A DNA stretch of 64,000 nucleotides from G963663525 sp963663525. Its GTDB lineage: Bacteria > Myxococcota_A > SURF-8 > G963663525. The stretch lies in the NCBI GenBank assembly GCA_963663525.2, contig CAXXHC010000001.1, positions 992,001 through 1,056,000 of the forward strand, given 5' to 3'. A model generated the notes under the pieces. The model saw only the letters and a list, made by a program, of their open reading frames with translations, was not told where the DNA came from and did no database searches. Positions 51,063-59,879 of this stretch are shown one piece after another. Each line of letters starts with the position of its first letter. Position 1 is the stretch's first letter. Made by a program: the position numbers and the translations under genes.

Positions 51063-52268
51063 ATGTCCACGAGCTTATTGTATCATGGGTTCGGTCTGAG
51101 AGGATACCGATATACGAATGCGATCTATGAAAAGGGATGTGTCACGTTCGAAATCGAACCTCTCCGTCTGCGTTGTCCCTGTTGCCATTATCGCGATGTC
51201 ATCCGACGCGGGAACCACCGGAGAGTCTGGCAGAGCGTTCCCATCGGCGATCATCCCGTTTTCTTCGCCATGGAATGTCCCCGCATCGAGTGCCGTGCCT
51301 GTGGGGCGCTGCAGCAAATCAAACTCGGCTTTGCCGATCCGTATGTCGGCTACACTCGTGCCTTTGCCCGGTATGTGCTTGGCCTGTGCCGCTGCATGAC
51401 GATGCAGGATGCGGCCCGGCATCTGAGCGTGGGCTGGGGAGTGGTCAAACAAATCGTCAAACGGGATCTTCAAAAGCGTTTTGCCAAGCCTGGACTCAAA
51501 GACACCAAGCGACTCGCCATCGACGAAATCGCCGTGAAAAAGGGGCACAAATATTTGACCGTGGTGCTGGATCTGGACACGGGAGCCGTCGTTTTCGTCG
51601 GCAACGGCAAAGGTGCGGATGCCTTGCGGCCTTTCTGGAAGCGGCTGAAGCGTTCGAAGGCAACCATTCGTGCCGTGGCCTGCGACTTGTCGCCTGCCTA
51701 CACCGCCGCCGTAATGGGGCATCTTCCCCGTGCGAAACTCGTCTTCGATCGTTTCCACGTCGTGAAGCTGATGAACGACAAGCTTTCCAAACTGCGACGG
51801 GACTTGCAACGGGAGGCGGACACCTTGGGCAAAAAACTGTTGAAAGGAACCCGCTGGTTGTTGTTGAAGAATCCGGAGAATCTGGATGACGCCAGACACG
51901 AGAGATCCCGTTTGGAGGAGGTTTTGAAATTCAACCGTCCCCTTGCCGAAGCTTACTGGATGAAAGAACAGTTGCGCCAGTTTTGGAACCAGCCGAGTCG
52001 AAAGGCGGCTCAAGGCTTCTTGGAACGCTGGTGTGATTGGGCTTGGGATTCGGGAATCAAAGTGTTGATTCAGATGGCAACAACGCTGGCAACGCACAAG
52101 ACGGGTCTGCTCAACTGGTACAGCGAACCGATTTCAACGGGTCCGTTGGAAGGAGTCAACAACAAAATCAAAACCATGAAACGCCAGGCGTATGGCTACC
52201 GTGACAGGGAGTTCTTCAAACTCAAAATCATGGCTTTACACGAAACCAAGTTCAAACTCGTTGGGTAG
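51063..52268 (+). CDS. ISL3-family transposase (copy A)
   Basis: 401 residues. Zinc-ribbon-like start (LRCPCCHYRDVIRRG; ECRACGALQQ). DDE residues: LAIDEIAVKKGHKYL, VACDLSPAY, and TGPLEGVNNKIKTMKRQAYG. AAGGAG precedes the ATG. The protein is identical to the copy B transposase (56311-57516), so the two copies separated very recently. It is distinct from the ISL3 transposase at 8758. Confidence 0.92.
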   Translation: MSTSLLYHGFGLRGYRYTNAIYEKGCVTFEIEPLRLRCPCCHYRDVIRRGNHRRVWQSVPIGDHPVFFAMECPRIECRACGALQQIKLGFADPYVGYTRAFARYVLGLCRCMTMQDAARHLSVGWGVVKQIVKRDLQKRFAKPGLKDTKRLAIDEIAVKKGHKYLTVVLDLDTGAVVFVGNGKGADALRPFWKRLKRSKATIRAVACDLSPAYTAAVMGHLPRAKLVFDRFHVVKLMNDKLSKLRRDLQREADTLGKKLLKGTRWLLLKNPENLDDARHERSRLEEVLKFNRPLAEAYWMKEQLRQFWNQPSRKAAQGFLERWCDWAWDSGIKVLIQMATTLATHKTGLLNWYSEPISTGPLEGVNNKIKTMKRQAYGYRDREFFKLKIMALHETKFKLVG

Positions 52269-52296
52269 AAAAAGGATGCAGATTCTTCATGAACCA

Positions 52297-52387
52297 CAAA
52301 TGTCAAATCGGCGTCGACTGGCGTTTCACAACCGAAGATGCTCGTATCAAACTCAAATCTCTATACCCCGCTTTTCTATCCGAATGA
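52297..52387 (+). pseudogene. C-terminal remnant of an IS630-family transposase
   Basis: Thirty codons directly after the ISL3 end encode CQIGVDWRFTTEDARIKLKS and a short tail with a TGA stop. This matches the characteristic end of IS630-type transposases (VDWxFTTxDARxKLKxLYP). The N-terminal part is missing, cut away at the module end, so the ISL3-type element (or a deletion) destroyed an older IS here. Confidence 0.75.
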
Positions 52388-52579
52388 TCCACTAGTGCTT
52401 TGCTGAGAGTTTAACCTGGGAATTGGCTAACAGTACATGTGCTTTGCAAAAGCTTGGATAATATGATAAATGGAGCTTATTGACAAAGTTAACCAATACG
52501 AACAAATTGCAGATCATTTTTATAGCCTTCTTATTCACAAGTACTTGCCGTTATTTCTCTCGCGGAAGGGAGTGTACAG

Positions 52580-55500
52580 ATGAATCGCGTTGCATTATTC
52601 ATGACAGGTATTGTTTTGTTTGTATGCCTCGCTTGCAATTCAGGCGATGACTCTGGAAACCAAGACAGGAATGATTCCGATAACGAATCGGGAATCACGG
52701 ATGGAGATAATGATGATGCCGTAAACGGAGATACTGATCTTCCACCAGGCGTTGTACAATTGAATGGGTCTGTGGAAAAAGGCCCGTTCGTTTTAGGCTC
52801 CAGCATCACGATTTCGCCTGTAGATCCGGATGGAAATCCAACAGGACAGCAATTTACGACCCAGACCTTCAATGACATGGGGGAATTCAGTGTCAATTTC
52901 GAGGCCAGCGGTTTCGTTTCCCTCGAAGGAACCGGATTCTACTACAACGAGGTGACAGGTGATTTGTCCGGTGCAAATCTAACGTTGCGAGCATTCTATG
53001 AAATCGTCAATGATGGCGTTCAAAACGCTCACTTAAATCTCTTGACCCACTTGACCTACAACCGTGTCAAAAATCTGGTTCAGATGGGAACTCCGATCGC
53101 CGATGCCATCGAGCAGGCGGAGGGTGAACTTGTATCGGCTTTACCCATCGGTTCCGAGAATTTCACCCTGGACAATCCCGCCATCGAGCTGACCTTGCAA
53201 GGTGGCGATACCTTGCAAAACGCCTATTTGTTCGCGGTTTCTTCCGTATTGTCCCATGCGGCACGACTGAGAAGCCCGGCATCGCCGGATGCGGCATTGC
53301 AGGAATTGATAAACGGCATTTCCGCAGATTTGGCAGTCGACGGGGTGATTAGTCAGACCACGGTACAAACCCTGGTAGAAGCTCAGACACTTCCTATGGA
53401 ACTCGATGGAAATTCTTCCGGACAATATTTGATCCCGGCGACGGTCATGGCGGACCTTGAAGCACGTTTCGAAGAGCTGGGTTCAACGGCAGAGATTCCG
53501 AATCTGAATCGAGTTCTGGATTCTGATTTCGATTCGGTCCCCAATGACGATGACAATTGTTGGTGGATCGCAAACACGAATCAGACCGACGACAACGGCA
53601 ATCAAATCGGCGATGCCTGTGACATTGTTTTCAAAGACTCCAATACCGGTCTTTCGTGGCAAAATATCAGTACGTACCATATGGATACGTTTTACACATT
53701 CGACGGGGAGTGGGAGGATGCCGTAAACTACTGCGAGAATCTCGATTTTGGTGGATTCGATGACTGGCGTATGCCTTCGATCGATGAACTGCGCTCCCTC
53801 GTGGCCGGATGTCCCAACAAGCAGTCCGATGGGATTTGCGGACTGCATAACAATTGTGCGTTGAACGATGCCGCGTGCATCAAAGACTGCAATGCCTGTG
53901 AAGAAACGGAAACACCTTACTGGAAAGAGGGGGTATTAGGAACTCCTATTGTGTGGAGCAAGCAGATTTCCCCCCATCGCGGATCAAGTGTGAATTACTG
54001 GTGGTTTGATTTCGATATCGCTAAATTCCAAGATGGTCCAATCGCATTGGAATCGGATTCCCCGAATATGTTCGTGCGTTGTGTCCGTGGTTATTCGGTC
54101 CACCAAGAATTTGTTTGCAATGACGGTGTGGATGACGACGGAGACGGCAAGAAGGACTGTGAGGATTCCGATTGCTTCGCCATACCAGAGGACATTGGCT
54201 TATGCGGTAATATGTTCGATTTGACGGGACTCAACTCAGCGGAATTTTCTCAGTGTCGGGAATGGATTGATTGCCCCGTTATCAGCTATCCGTGCGGTGA
54301 ATGTCTTGGTGTATGGATCTATGAGAACTGCAACGAGGTGTGCGAAGAAGGTCACGGTGATTCGGCAGCGTGCCGTGAATGTATGCTGGGATCTTTCGAC
54401 ACCTGCCTGGGTTCTTTTGTTTGCGATATTGAGACAATTTGTATGGATGGTGTGGACAACGATTCCGATTCATTAACGGATATGCAAGACCCAGACTGCG
54501 AGATTCTGACAGATGGCTTGCCGGATGGCGATGTAGACGGCGATTTCGACGGGGACGAGGATGCAGATGAGGAAGGAAATCTCCCCACGGTTTCACCTGT
54601 CGTCGAAGGAAATTCTGCCACGTTCTTTTACGTTTCCACCGAGACAGTGCCGAACAGAATCAAAGTCGTGGGTAGTTTTCTGCATAGCCCCTGGAATCCT
54701 TCCATGGGGATTGTAATGACCCAGATCGCTGCCAATGTCTGGACCGCCACGGCAGACGATCTCGGCGTAGGAGAACATCACTACAAGTTCTGGTATCCCG
54801 AAAACACATGGCTGGCCGATCCTTTGAATCCCAACGAAGACGGTTCGCAAGATCACAATTCAGTATTCTGGATTACCGAAGGCTGCGAGAGCGAATGTTC
54901 GGATGTTTTAGGTGATTATTGTTTCGATACGGCCCTTTTAGGACAAGGCAACCATGAGATTTGCGATATCTTCTTTTCGTTTTCCAACTGGACATGGACT
55001 ATCGACAACCCGGATTACGACGACTGCTCTTTCGACATCCTGACATCGTCGGAAAACGATTCGGCTCCACCGGAAAAACGGGCGGAAATGCGTTTCTGTT
55101 CCTTCGATAACATCTCGATCGACCTCGAAGATCCTGCATGGATTTTAACGGACGACGACCAAGGCAACCTTATTTTGAGTCAACCCAATTATTCGGGGCA
55201 AGTCATTTGCAGCGCCAGGCTCACGAAAGAAGCCTGTCATGACGTTCCTGTCGATGGAGATATCGACGAAGTGGACCAGATGGACTCGTTCGATGAGGAG
55301 CCGGAATCCAATGAAGAAGACATCGAGCCGGATGGAAATTCGGAAACTGAAGCAGAAGCTGATGAGGTTCACTGTACCTGGGATTGCAGCCAGTTCGACC
55401 GCTTGTTCTGTCCGGTTTCCTTCGATGGTACAGGTTGCGAAGCACTCCAACGACACTTTTTGTTGATAGAACCCGATCCAGAGAATCCCTGTGGATTTAA

Positions 55501-55708
55501 AGTGTATATGACTATGGATGAAGGAATCACCAAACGATGGCTGATTGATGTTCCCGATTGTGTGGTATCAGGCGTTGAACTTCCAGGTTATGCCGAAGAA
55601 AATTGCACTTTTACCTACGGTTCTATGCCAATCAATGGAATCGACGTCCAATGTGGCGAGGAAGAACTCGCTTGCTCGGTTCGAATGGAACCGGAAGCTT
55701 GTCATTAA
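52580..55708 (+). CDS. Multidomain lipoprotein with DUF1566 and starch-binding-like modules
   Basis: The lipobox FVCLAC begins a 1042-residue protein. Residues ~55-310 form a domain with NGSVEKGPFVLGSSITIS, then a calcium-binding thrombospondin type 3-like stretch (DSDFDSVPNDDDNCWWIANT). A DUF1566/Lcl-like domain follows (TGLSWQNIS...GFDDWRMPSIDEL...FVRCVRGY). Cys-rich and DGDVDGDFDGDED linkers lead to a CBM48/AMPK-like glycogen-binding fold (IKVVGSFLHSPWNPSMGIVM). The tail repeats a Cys-rich sensor-like module twice. It probably binds surface or extracellular polysaccharide. Bracketed by the inverted IS modules A and B. Confidence 0.8.
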   Translation: MNRVALFMTGIVLFVCLACNSGDDSGNQDRNDSDNESGITDGDNDDAVNGDTDLPPGVVQLNGSVEKGPFVLGSSITISPVDPDGNPTGQQFTTQTFNDMGEFSVNFEASGFVSLEGTGFYYNEVTGDLSGANLTLRAFYEIVNDGVQNAHLNLLTHLTYNRVKNLVQMGTPIADAIEQAEGELVSALPIGSENFTLDNPAIELTLQGGDTLQNAYLFAVSSVLSHAARLRSPASPDAALQELINGISADLAVDGVISQTTVQTLVEAQTLPMELDGNSSGQYLIPATVMADLEARFEELGSTAEIPNLNRVLDSDFDSVPNDDDNCWWIANTNQTDDNGNQIGDACDIVFKDSNTGLSWQNISTYHMDTFYTFDGEWEDAVNYCENLDFGGFDDWRMPSIDELRSLVAGCPNKQSDGICGLHNNCALNDAACIKDCNACEETETPYWKEGVLGTPIVWSKQISPHRGSSVNYWWFDFDIAKFQDGPIALESDSPNMFVRCVRGYSVHQEFVCNDGVDDDGDGKKDCEDSDCFAIPEDIGLCGNMFDLTGLNSAEFSQCREWIDCPVISYPCGECLGVWIYENCNEVCEEGHGDSAACRECMLGSFDTCLGSFVCDIETICMDGVDNDSDSLTDMQDPDCEILTDGLPDGDVDGDFDGDEDADEEGNLPTVSPVVEGNSATFFYVSTETVPNRIKVVGSFLHSPWNPSMGIVMTQIAANVWTATADDLGVGEHHYKFWYPENTWLADPLNPNEDGSQDHNSVFWITEGCESECSDVLGDYCFDTALLGQGNHEICDIFFSFSNWTWTIDNPDYDDCSFDILTSSENDSAPPEKRAEMRFCSFDNISIDLEDPAWILTDDDQGNLILSQPNYSGQVICSARLTKEACHDVPVDGDIDEVDQMDSFDEEPESNEEDIEPDGNSETEAEADEVHCTWDCSQFDRLFCPVSFDGTGCEALQRHFLLIEPDPENPCGFKVYMTMDEGITKRWLIDVPDCVVSGVELPGYAEENCTFTYGSMPINGIDVQCGEEELACSVRMEPEACH

Positions 55709-55775
55709 CGATTTCCGTGGGGTAATAACGATACGTCACGTCTATTGGTAACCGATTAGTATCGTCCCCCTTGTG

Positions 55776-56111
55776 TCATTCCACAATCTCGATTTCCGTG
55801 GGCACCTCGGCGTGTTGTTCGTTGCTGTCATAAGCTCGTAGCCAAATGCGGTGGGTGCCGACGGGAAAAACGCTTTTCTTCAAGGTCGCACCGGTACCGT
55901 AGCTTGTCGTACAGTCTTCGTCCCGTGCCGGGACAGTCAACGCCATCGTCCGGCTGCGACTGGCCGGAACGTTTTGGTTCAGCTCGACGAAATCAACTTC
56001 CAGTGCTACCGTGTCGAGCACGATCGACAGCGAATACACCGGCGACTCGAAAACCGACCTGATGGGTAGTAGAGGGAGACCCCTTTTCAAGACCGAAACG
56101 AAAATCTCCAT
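55776..56111 (-). pseudogene. C-terminal remnant of an unrecognised protein
   Basis: About 110 codons from MEIFVSVLKRGLPLLPIRSV to a TGA after EVPTEIEIVE. Beta-rich, resembling the last domain of an extracellular or periplasmic protein (WLRAYDSNEQHAEVPTEIEI). The frame continues upstream to 56387 only through IS-derived sequence with a different character, so the 5' part was probably lost when module B inserted. Product not recognised. Confidence 0.5.
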
Positions 56112-56310
56112 AGCTCTCAGCGTATACGAGGAACCGGTTCGTATCTTACCTCGGAAAACGTTTGCCGATTTGTTCTGCCAATAGCCGTGTAAAGAAGAAG
56201 GCTGAAACCTTCTTCCGCCGCAGGAAGGTGGCGGCTGGTAGGATTGGTGATGGGAAAATGGGGTGGGAATCGGATTCATTTCAGGTTCATGAAGAATCTG
56301 CATCCTTTTT

Positions 56311-57516
56311 CTACCCAACGAGTTTGAACTTGGTTTCGTGTAAAGCCATGATTTTGAGTTTGAAGAACTCCCTGTCACGGTAGCCATATGCCTGGCGTTT
56401 CATGGTTTTGATTTTGTTGTTGACTCCTTCCAACGGACCCGTTGAAATCGGTTCGCTGTACCAGTTGAGCAGACCCGTCTTGTGCGTTGCCAGCGTTGTT
56501 GCCATCTGAATCAACACTTTGATTCCCGAATCCCAAGCCCAATCACACCAGCGTTCCAAGAAGCCTTGAGCCGCCTTTCGACTCGGCTGGTTCCAAAACT
56601 GGCGCAACTGTTCTTTCATCCAGTAAGCTTCGGCAAGGGGACGGTTGAATTTCAAAACCTCCTCCAAACGGGATCTCTCGTGTCTGGCGTCATCCAGATT
56701 CTCCGGATTCTTCAACAACAACCAGCGGGTTCCTTTCAACAGTTTTTTGCCCAAGGTGTCCGCCTCCCGTTGCAAGTCCCGTCGCAGTTTGGAAAGCTTG
56801 TCGTTCATCAGCTTCACGACGTGGAAACGATCGAAGACGAGTTTCGCACGGGGAAGATGCCCCATTACGGCGGCGGTGTAGGCAGGCGACAAGTCGCAGG
56901 CCACGGCACGAATGGTTGCCTTCGAACGCTTCAGCCGCTTCCAGAAAGGCCGCAAGGCATCCGCACCTTTGCCGTTGCCGACGAAAACGACGGCTCCCGT
57001 GTCCAGATCCAGCACCACGGTCAAATATTTGTGCCCCTTTTTCACGGCGATTTCGTCGATGGCGAGTCGCTTGGTGTCTTTGAGTCCAGGCTTGGCAAAA
57101 CGCTTTTGAAGATCCCGTTTGACGATTTGTTTGACCACTCCCCAGCCCACGCTCAGATGCCGGGCCGCATCCTGCATCGTCATGCAGCGGCACAGGCCAA
57201 GCACATACCGGGCAAAGGCACGAGTGTAGCCGACATACGGATCGGCAAAGCCGAGTTTGATTTGCTGCAGCGCCCCACAGGCACGGCACTCGATGCGGGG
57301 ACATTCCATGGCGAAGAAAACGGGATGATCGCCGATGGGAACGCTCTGCCAGACTCTCCGGTGGTTCCCGCGTCGGATGACATCGCGATAATGGCAACAG
57401 GGACAACGCAGACGGAGAGGTTCGATTTCGAACGTGACACATCCCTTTTCATAGATCGCATTCGTATATCGGTATCCTCTCAGACCGAACCCATGATACA
57501 ATAAGCTCGTGGACAT
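56311..57516 (-). CDS. ISL3-family transposase (copy B)
   Basis: Identical in sequence to the transposase at 51063-52268, including LAIDEIAVKKGHKYL, VACDLSPAY and GPLEGVNNKIKTMKR. Intact, so either copy could move both modules. Confidence 0.92.
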   Translation of the reverse strand: MSTSLLYHGFGLRGYRYTNAIYEKGCVTFEIEPLRLRCPCCHYRDVIRRGNHRRVWQSVPIGDHPVFFAMECPRIECRACGALQQIKLGFADPYVGYTRAFARYVLGLCRCMTMQDAARHLSVGWGVVKQIVKRDLQKRFAKPGLKDTKRLAIDEIAVKKGHKYLTVVLDLDTGAVVFVGNGKGADALRPFWKRLKRSKATIRAVACDLSPAYTAAVMGHLPRAKLVFDRFHVVKLMNDKLSKLRRDLQREADTLGKKLLKGTRWLLLKNPENLDDARHERSRLEEVLKFNRPLAEAYWMKEQLRQFWNQPSRKAAQGFLERWCDWAWDSGIKVLIQMATTLATHKTGLLNWYSEPISTGPLEGVNNKIKTMKRQAYGYRDREFFKLKIMALHETKFKLVG

Positions 57517-57592
57517 GGTGGCTCCTTTTTCGCTTCAAGTCCCTACAACTCGAAGCTCGCCCCATGTCCACGTCTTTGTCCAGCCTAAGAGT

Positions 57593-58069
57593 CTATCCCA
57601 GTAGGCCGGAAGCGCGCCAAGTAATAATTCCGAGGGCGAAATGTAGCATGGCTAGATAGCAATCGGCGCGTTTCTCCCAGCGGATTAGTATTCGCCGGAA
57701 ACGGTTCAACCAACTGTGCGTCCGCTCCACCACCCAACGTCGCGCCTTGAAACCAGCCTCATCCTTGATCGCCTTCGCCTCCTCGCCCCGCGAACGAATG
57801 TGAGCCGTGAACCCGAATGCCTTCACCAATTCCCGAACCTCGTCGAAGTCGTAGCCCTTGTCCAAGCACAACCCTTGCGGTTTCTTTCGCGTAGGCCTCG
57901 GACGTTTCGTTTCGATGCTTTCCAGCGTCGCCTTCACCAGCTTCATGTCATGCCGGTTCGCCCCGTCCACGGCCACGGCCAACGGGATTCCCTTCGCCTC
58001 CACCAACAGACTTCGCTTGACCCCTTGTTTTCCGCGGTCGGTAGGGTTTCGGCCCGTTTTTTTCCCCAC
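57593..58069 (-). CDS. IS5-type transposase, orfB (copy B)
   Basis: Frame from GTGGGAAAAAAACGGGCC: KRSLLVEAKGIPLAVAVDGA, CLDKGYDFDEVRELVKAFG and VERTHSWLNRFRRILIRWEK. Catalytic second Asp and Glu as in copy A. It begins at the A-run overlapping orfA by about 120 nt in the other frame, so fused product by frameshift is likely. A GTG at 58069 could also give a separate orfB. Its 5' part matches copy C, not copy A. Confidence 0.8.
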   Translation of the reverse strand: MGKKTGRNPTDRGKQGVKRSLLVEAKGIPLAVAVDGANRHDMKLVKATLESIETKRPRPTRKKPQGLCLDKGYDFDEVRELVKAFGFTAHIRSRGEEAKAIKDEAGFKARRWVVERTHSWLNRFRRILIRWEKRADCYLAMLHFALGIITWRASGLLG

Positions 58070-58424
58070 CCAGCGGAGCTTTGGTCATCGCGCCGTCCAT
58101 CGAACACCAAACCCAGTCGACACCCTTGAGCTTGTCGTACTCCAAAAGGCCCTGTCGCCAAAACGCCTCGAACACCCCGGCCTTGGTCCACTCCATAAAC
58201 CAGCGGTGCGCCGCACTGGACGAGCAGATGCCCGTCGCGTTAAGCGCGTTCCACTGACAGCCGGTGCGCAAAACGAATAGAATGGCGTTCATCGCGTGGC
58301 GCGGCGGAACCGGCGGGTTATGGCAACCCAAGGGATGAGGTTTTCGCGCAGGCAAGAGCGGCTCCATCTTTTCCCACAATTCGTCCGGGATTCTCCATCC
58401 ATCATCTTGGGTTGCCAATCCCAT
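57948..58424 (-). CDS. IS5-type transposase, orfA (copy B)
   Basis: MGLATQDDGWRIPDELWEKM to the A-run is identical to copy A. After the run the frame continues KPYRPRKTRGQAKSVGGGEG as in copy C. First catalytic Asp in CSMDGAMTKAP. GGAGA upstream of the ATG at 58424, preceded by the same hairpin as in copy A. Confidence 0.8.
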   Translation of the reverse strand: MGLATQDDGWRIPDELWEKMEPLLPARKPHPLGCHNPPVPPRHAMNAILFVLRTGCQWNALNATGICSSSAAHRWFMEWTKAGVFEAFWRQGLLEYDKLKGVDWVWCSMDGAMTKAPLGGEKNGPKPYRPRKTRGQAKSVGGGEGNPVGRGRGRGEPA

Positions 58425-58589
58425 ATTTATCTCCTGTAAATATACTATATTCACAGGACTATAGCACAATTCACCCTACTGGGATAGGCTCTTAATGGCA
58501 AATCAGTGCTCATGTATCCGTGGAGGCCATTTAGAAGCGACCGGCGGAGAGTTTCCCCTCCGCCGGTCTAGTCCCGACCTCCTTTCCGG

Positions 58590-58859
58590 CTACTGGTTGA
58601 CCGCCACGCCGCCGTCGACCTTGGGGGTCAGCGCGAGGATGGCGCCATCGTCGGGCCGCTCGTGCAGCTGGCAGTGGACGCCGTTCAGCGTGAGCGCGTA
58701 GCCCTGGCTGTCGAAGCCCGCCGAGGTGAGGGCGTCGGCGCAGGTGGAACCCGCCGGGACGGTAACCTGGCGCTGCCTGCCGATCGAGACGACGGTGACG
58801 CGGATGCCGTGGTTGCGGTTCTGGGACTGCTGGTCGTGGTTCTGATTCTGATCGTTCAT
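58590..58859 (-). CDS. Small ubiquitin-like (beta-grasp) protein, GG-ending
   Basis: 89 residues. After a polar N-terminal 17-aa stretch (QNQNHDQQSQNRNH) comes a beta-grasp-like chain: IRVTVVSIGRQRQVTVPAGS (beta hairpin), TCADALTSAGF (helix), YALTLNGVHCQLHERPDDG and ILALTPKVDGG, ending VAVNQ. The spacing fits ThiS/MoaD/ubiquitin-like proteins, where a C-terminal Gly-Gly is activated. Here GG is followed by five residues, so trimming would be needed. GGAGGA precedes the ATG at 58859. It lies downstream of the Cys/His-rich protein on the same strand, and IS module B begins about 100 nt beyond its stop. Fold assignment by pattern only. Confidence 0.6.
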   Translation of the reverse strand: MNDQNQNHDQQSQNRNHGIRVTVVSIGRQRQVTVPAGSTCADALTSAGFDSQGYALTLNGVHCQLHERPDDGAILALTPKVDGGVAVNQ

Positions 58860-58951
58860 GGGATTCCTCCAATGGTTGGGATGATGGGCGCGCTGCCCGG
58901 ACACAAAGACGCCGCCTCGCAGGCGGCTGTGGTGATGATGGAGTGATGTGC

Positions 58952-58974
58952 GTACAGACTGGTATTGTCTGTAC
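58952..58974. repeat. Palindrome between the two accessory genes
   Basis: GTACAGAC (58952-58959) and GTCTGTAC (58967-58974), followed by GTACGTACGTAC. It could be an operator or attenuator of the downstream ubiquitin-like gene. Confidence 0.55.
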
Positions 58975-58998
58975 GTACGTACAAAGGGAGTAGGCCAA

Positions 58999-59772
58999 TT
59001 ACCTGGCGTTGTCTACGGTGTCGGCATCGCTGTTGTCGTCGTCGCCGTTGGGCTGGATGACGCCGCGCAGGTTCTCGAAGATGGCCTTGAACTGACGGAT
59101 CTCCTGCTCGTTGCAGTCTTCTTCTTTGTCGAGTTGCAACACCGCATACGTGCCGGTCGGCATGGTGAGCGAGAGCCGGGTCTTGCAGGTGAACAGCGGC
59201 AGGTCGGCGCGCTGTCCATCAGGGAGTTGGAGTTTGCCGAGAAAGTAGCGTGCAAGATAGCGCTGGACCGGCTTGCGGCTCGTGGCTTTTGCGCGAATGA
59301 TGAACGGGTTGCCGTCGTCCGTGTCGAGTCCGAGCATCGTGTATACGATGTCGCAGTCGGGAATCGCTTCATGGCCATTGCCACGACCCCAGAGACGATG
59401 AGGGCAGGTGGCGCAGTCGACAACCTCACCATCGGCGCGGATGCCTTCCAGTCCGTCATCCGAACGACAATGTTCGGTCATGCCGGAGTTCTCCGAGTAC
59501 GTCGCCCATCGGCGGGATTTCTTGATGTGAAGCAGGACACAGTGGATCTCGTTTTTGGCTTCTCCGGTCAGCGTGTTGACAAACACGTCCTTCGGAGCCC
59601 AGGAGCCGTCCGGCAGGCGGCGTTTTGTGTTGTAGACAAAGGCGGGGAGCGGCCGATCTTCATTGTCCAGATGGGACAGGGCCTGAAGACCGGCCAGCTC
59701 ATGGATGAGGGATTGGGGGATGGGAAGTTGATGGTGGGTATCGGTCGCCGTGCTGACCACGTTTGTTGACAT
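58999..59772 (-). CDS. Accessory Cys/His-rich protein, possibly nucleic-acid binding
   Basis: 257 residues. The middle has a likely zinc site: Cys78, His101-Cys102, Cys120, Cys123, His125 and Cys140 (HCRSDDG...CATCPHRLWG...IPDC). A C-S-x-DG...C-x-x-CP-x-x-WG pattern is familiar from hypothetical proteins of phages and plasmids, but I cannot name the family. The tail is Asp-rich (NGDDDNSDADTVDNAR), like single-strand DNA-binding or replication accessory proteins. GGAGGT precedes the ATG at 59772. It is probably co-transcribed with the ubiquitin-like gene 139 nt downstream. Confidence 0.55.
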   Translation of the reverse strand: MSTNVVSTATDTHHQLPIPQSLIHELAGLQALSHLDNEDRPLPAFVYNTKRRLPDGSWAPKDVFVNTLTGEAKNEIHCVLLHIKKSRRWATYSENSGMTEHCRSDDGLEGIRADGEVVDCATCPHRLWGRGNGHEAIPDCDIVYTMLGLDTDDGNPFIIRAKATSRKPVQRYLARYFLGKLQLPDGQRADLPLFTCKTRLSLTMPTGTYAVLQLDKEEDCNEQEIRQFKAIFENLRGVIQPNGDDDNSDADTVDNAR

Positions 59773-59879
59773 GGGAAACCTCCGGTTTGGGTGGTGATTG
59801 TGTGCGCGTACGCGAAACGATGGGCACGGGCCTTGATGGCAGCTACCCTGAATAATTCACAATGTCGGGAATAACGAAA

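Larger units (their letters stand above)
50088..52295 (+). mobile_element. IS5-type + ISL3-type module, copy A
   Basis: An IS5-type element (50088-50990) with perfect 17-bp inverted ends starting GAGTCTATCCCAGTAGG and a TTA duplication (50085-50087, 50991-50993) is joined to an ISL3-type element ending near 52295. The same joint occurs in copy B (56284-58491) in opposite orientation. The TNA duplication fits the IS1031/ISL2-type groups of IS5. Confidence 0.88.
50088..58491. mobile_element. Possible composite transposon (inverted modules A/B)
   Basis: The two 2.2-kb modules face each other around 3988 bp containing the lipoprotein gene at 52580 and two gene remnants. Such structure could move as a unit or promote inversion of the inside. 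No duplication was found at the two outer ends (TTA and TAA flanks differ), so independent insertions are equally possible. Confidence 0.5.
56284..58491 (-). mobile_element. IS5-type + ISL3-type module, copy B (inverted)
   Basis: Same length (2208 bp) and joint as copy A, in opposite orientation. The outer IS5 end starts GAGCCTATCCCAGTAGG. The ISL3 part is identical to copy A at protein level. The IS5 part is A-like in its first half and C-like (63497-64000) in its second half. Outer flank TAA does not match TTA on the inner side, so this copy lacks a clean duplication. Confidence 0.85.

Noticed and set aside
55776..56387. Full 203-codon gene
   Set aside because: The first ~90 codons come from IS-derived sequence; only the last ~110 look like a protein, so it is called a remnant.
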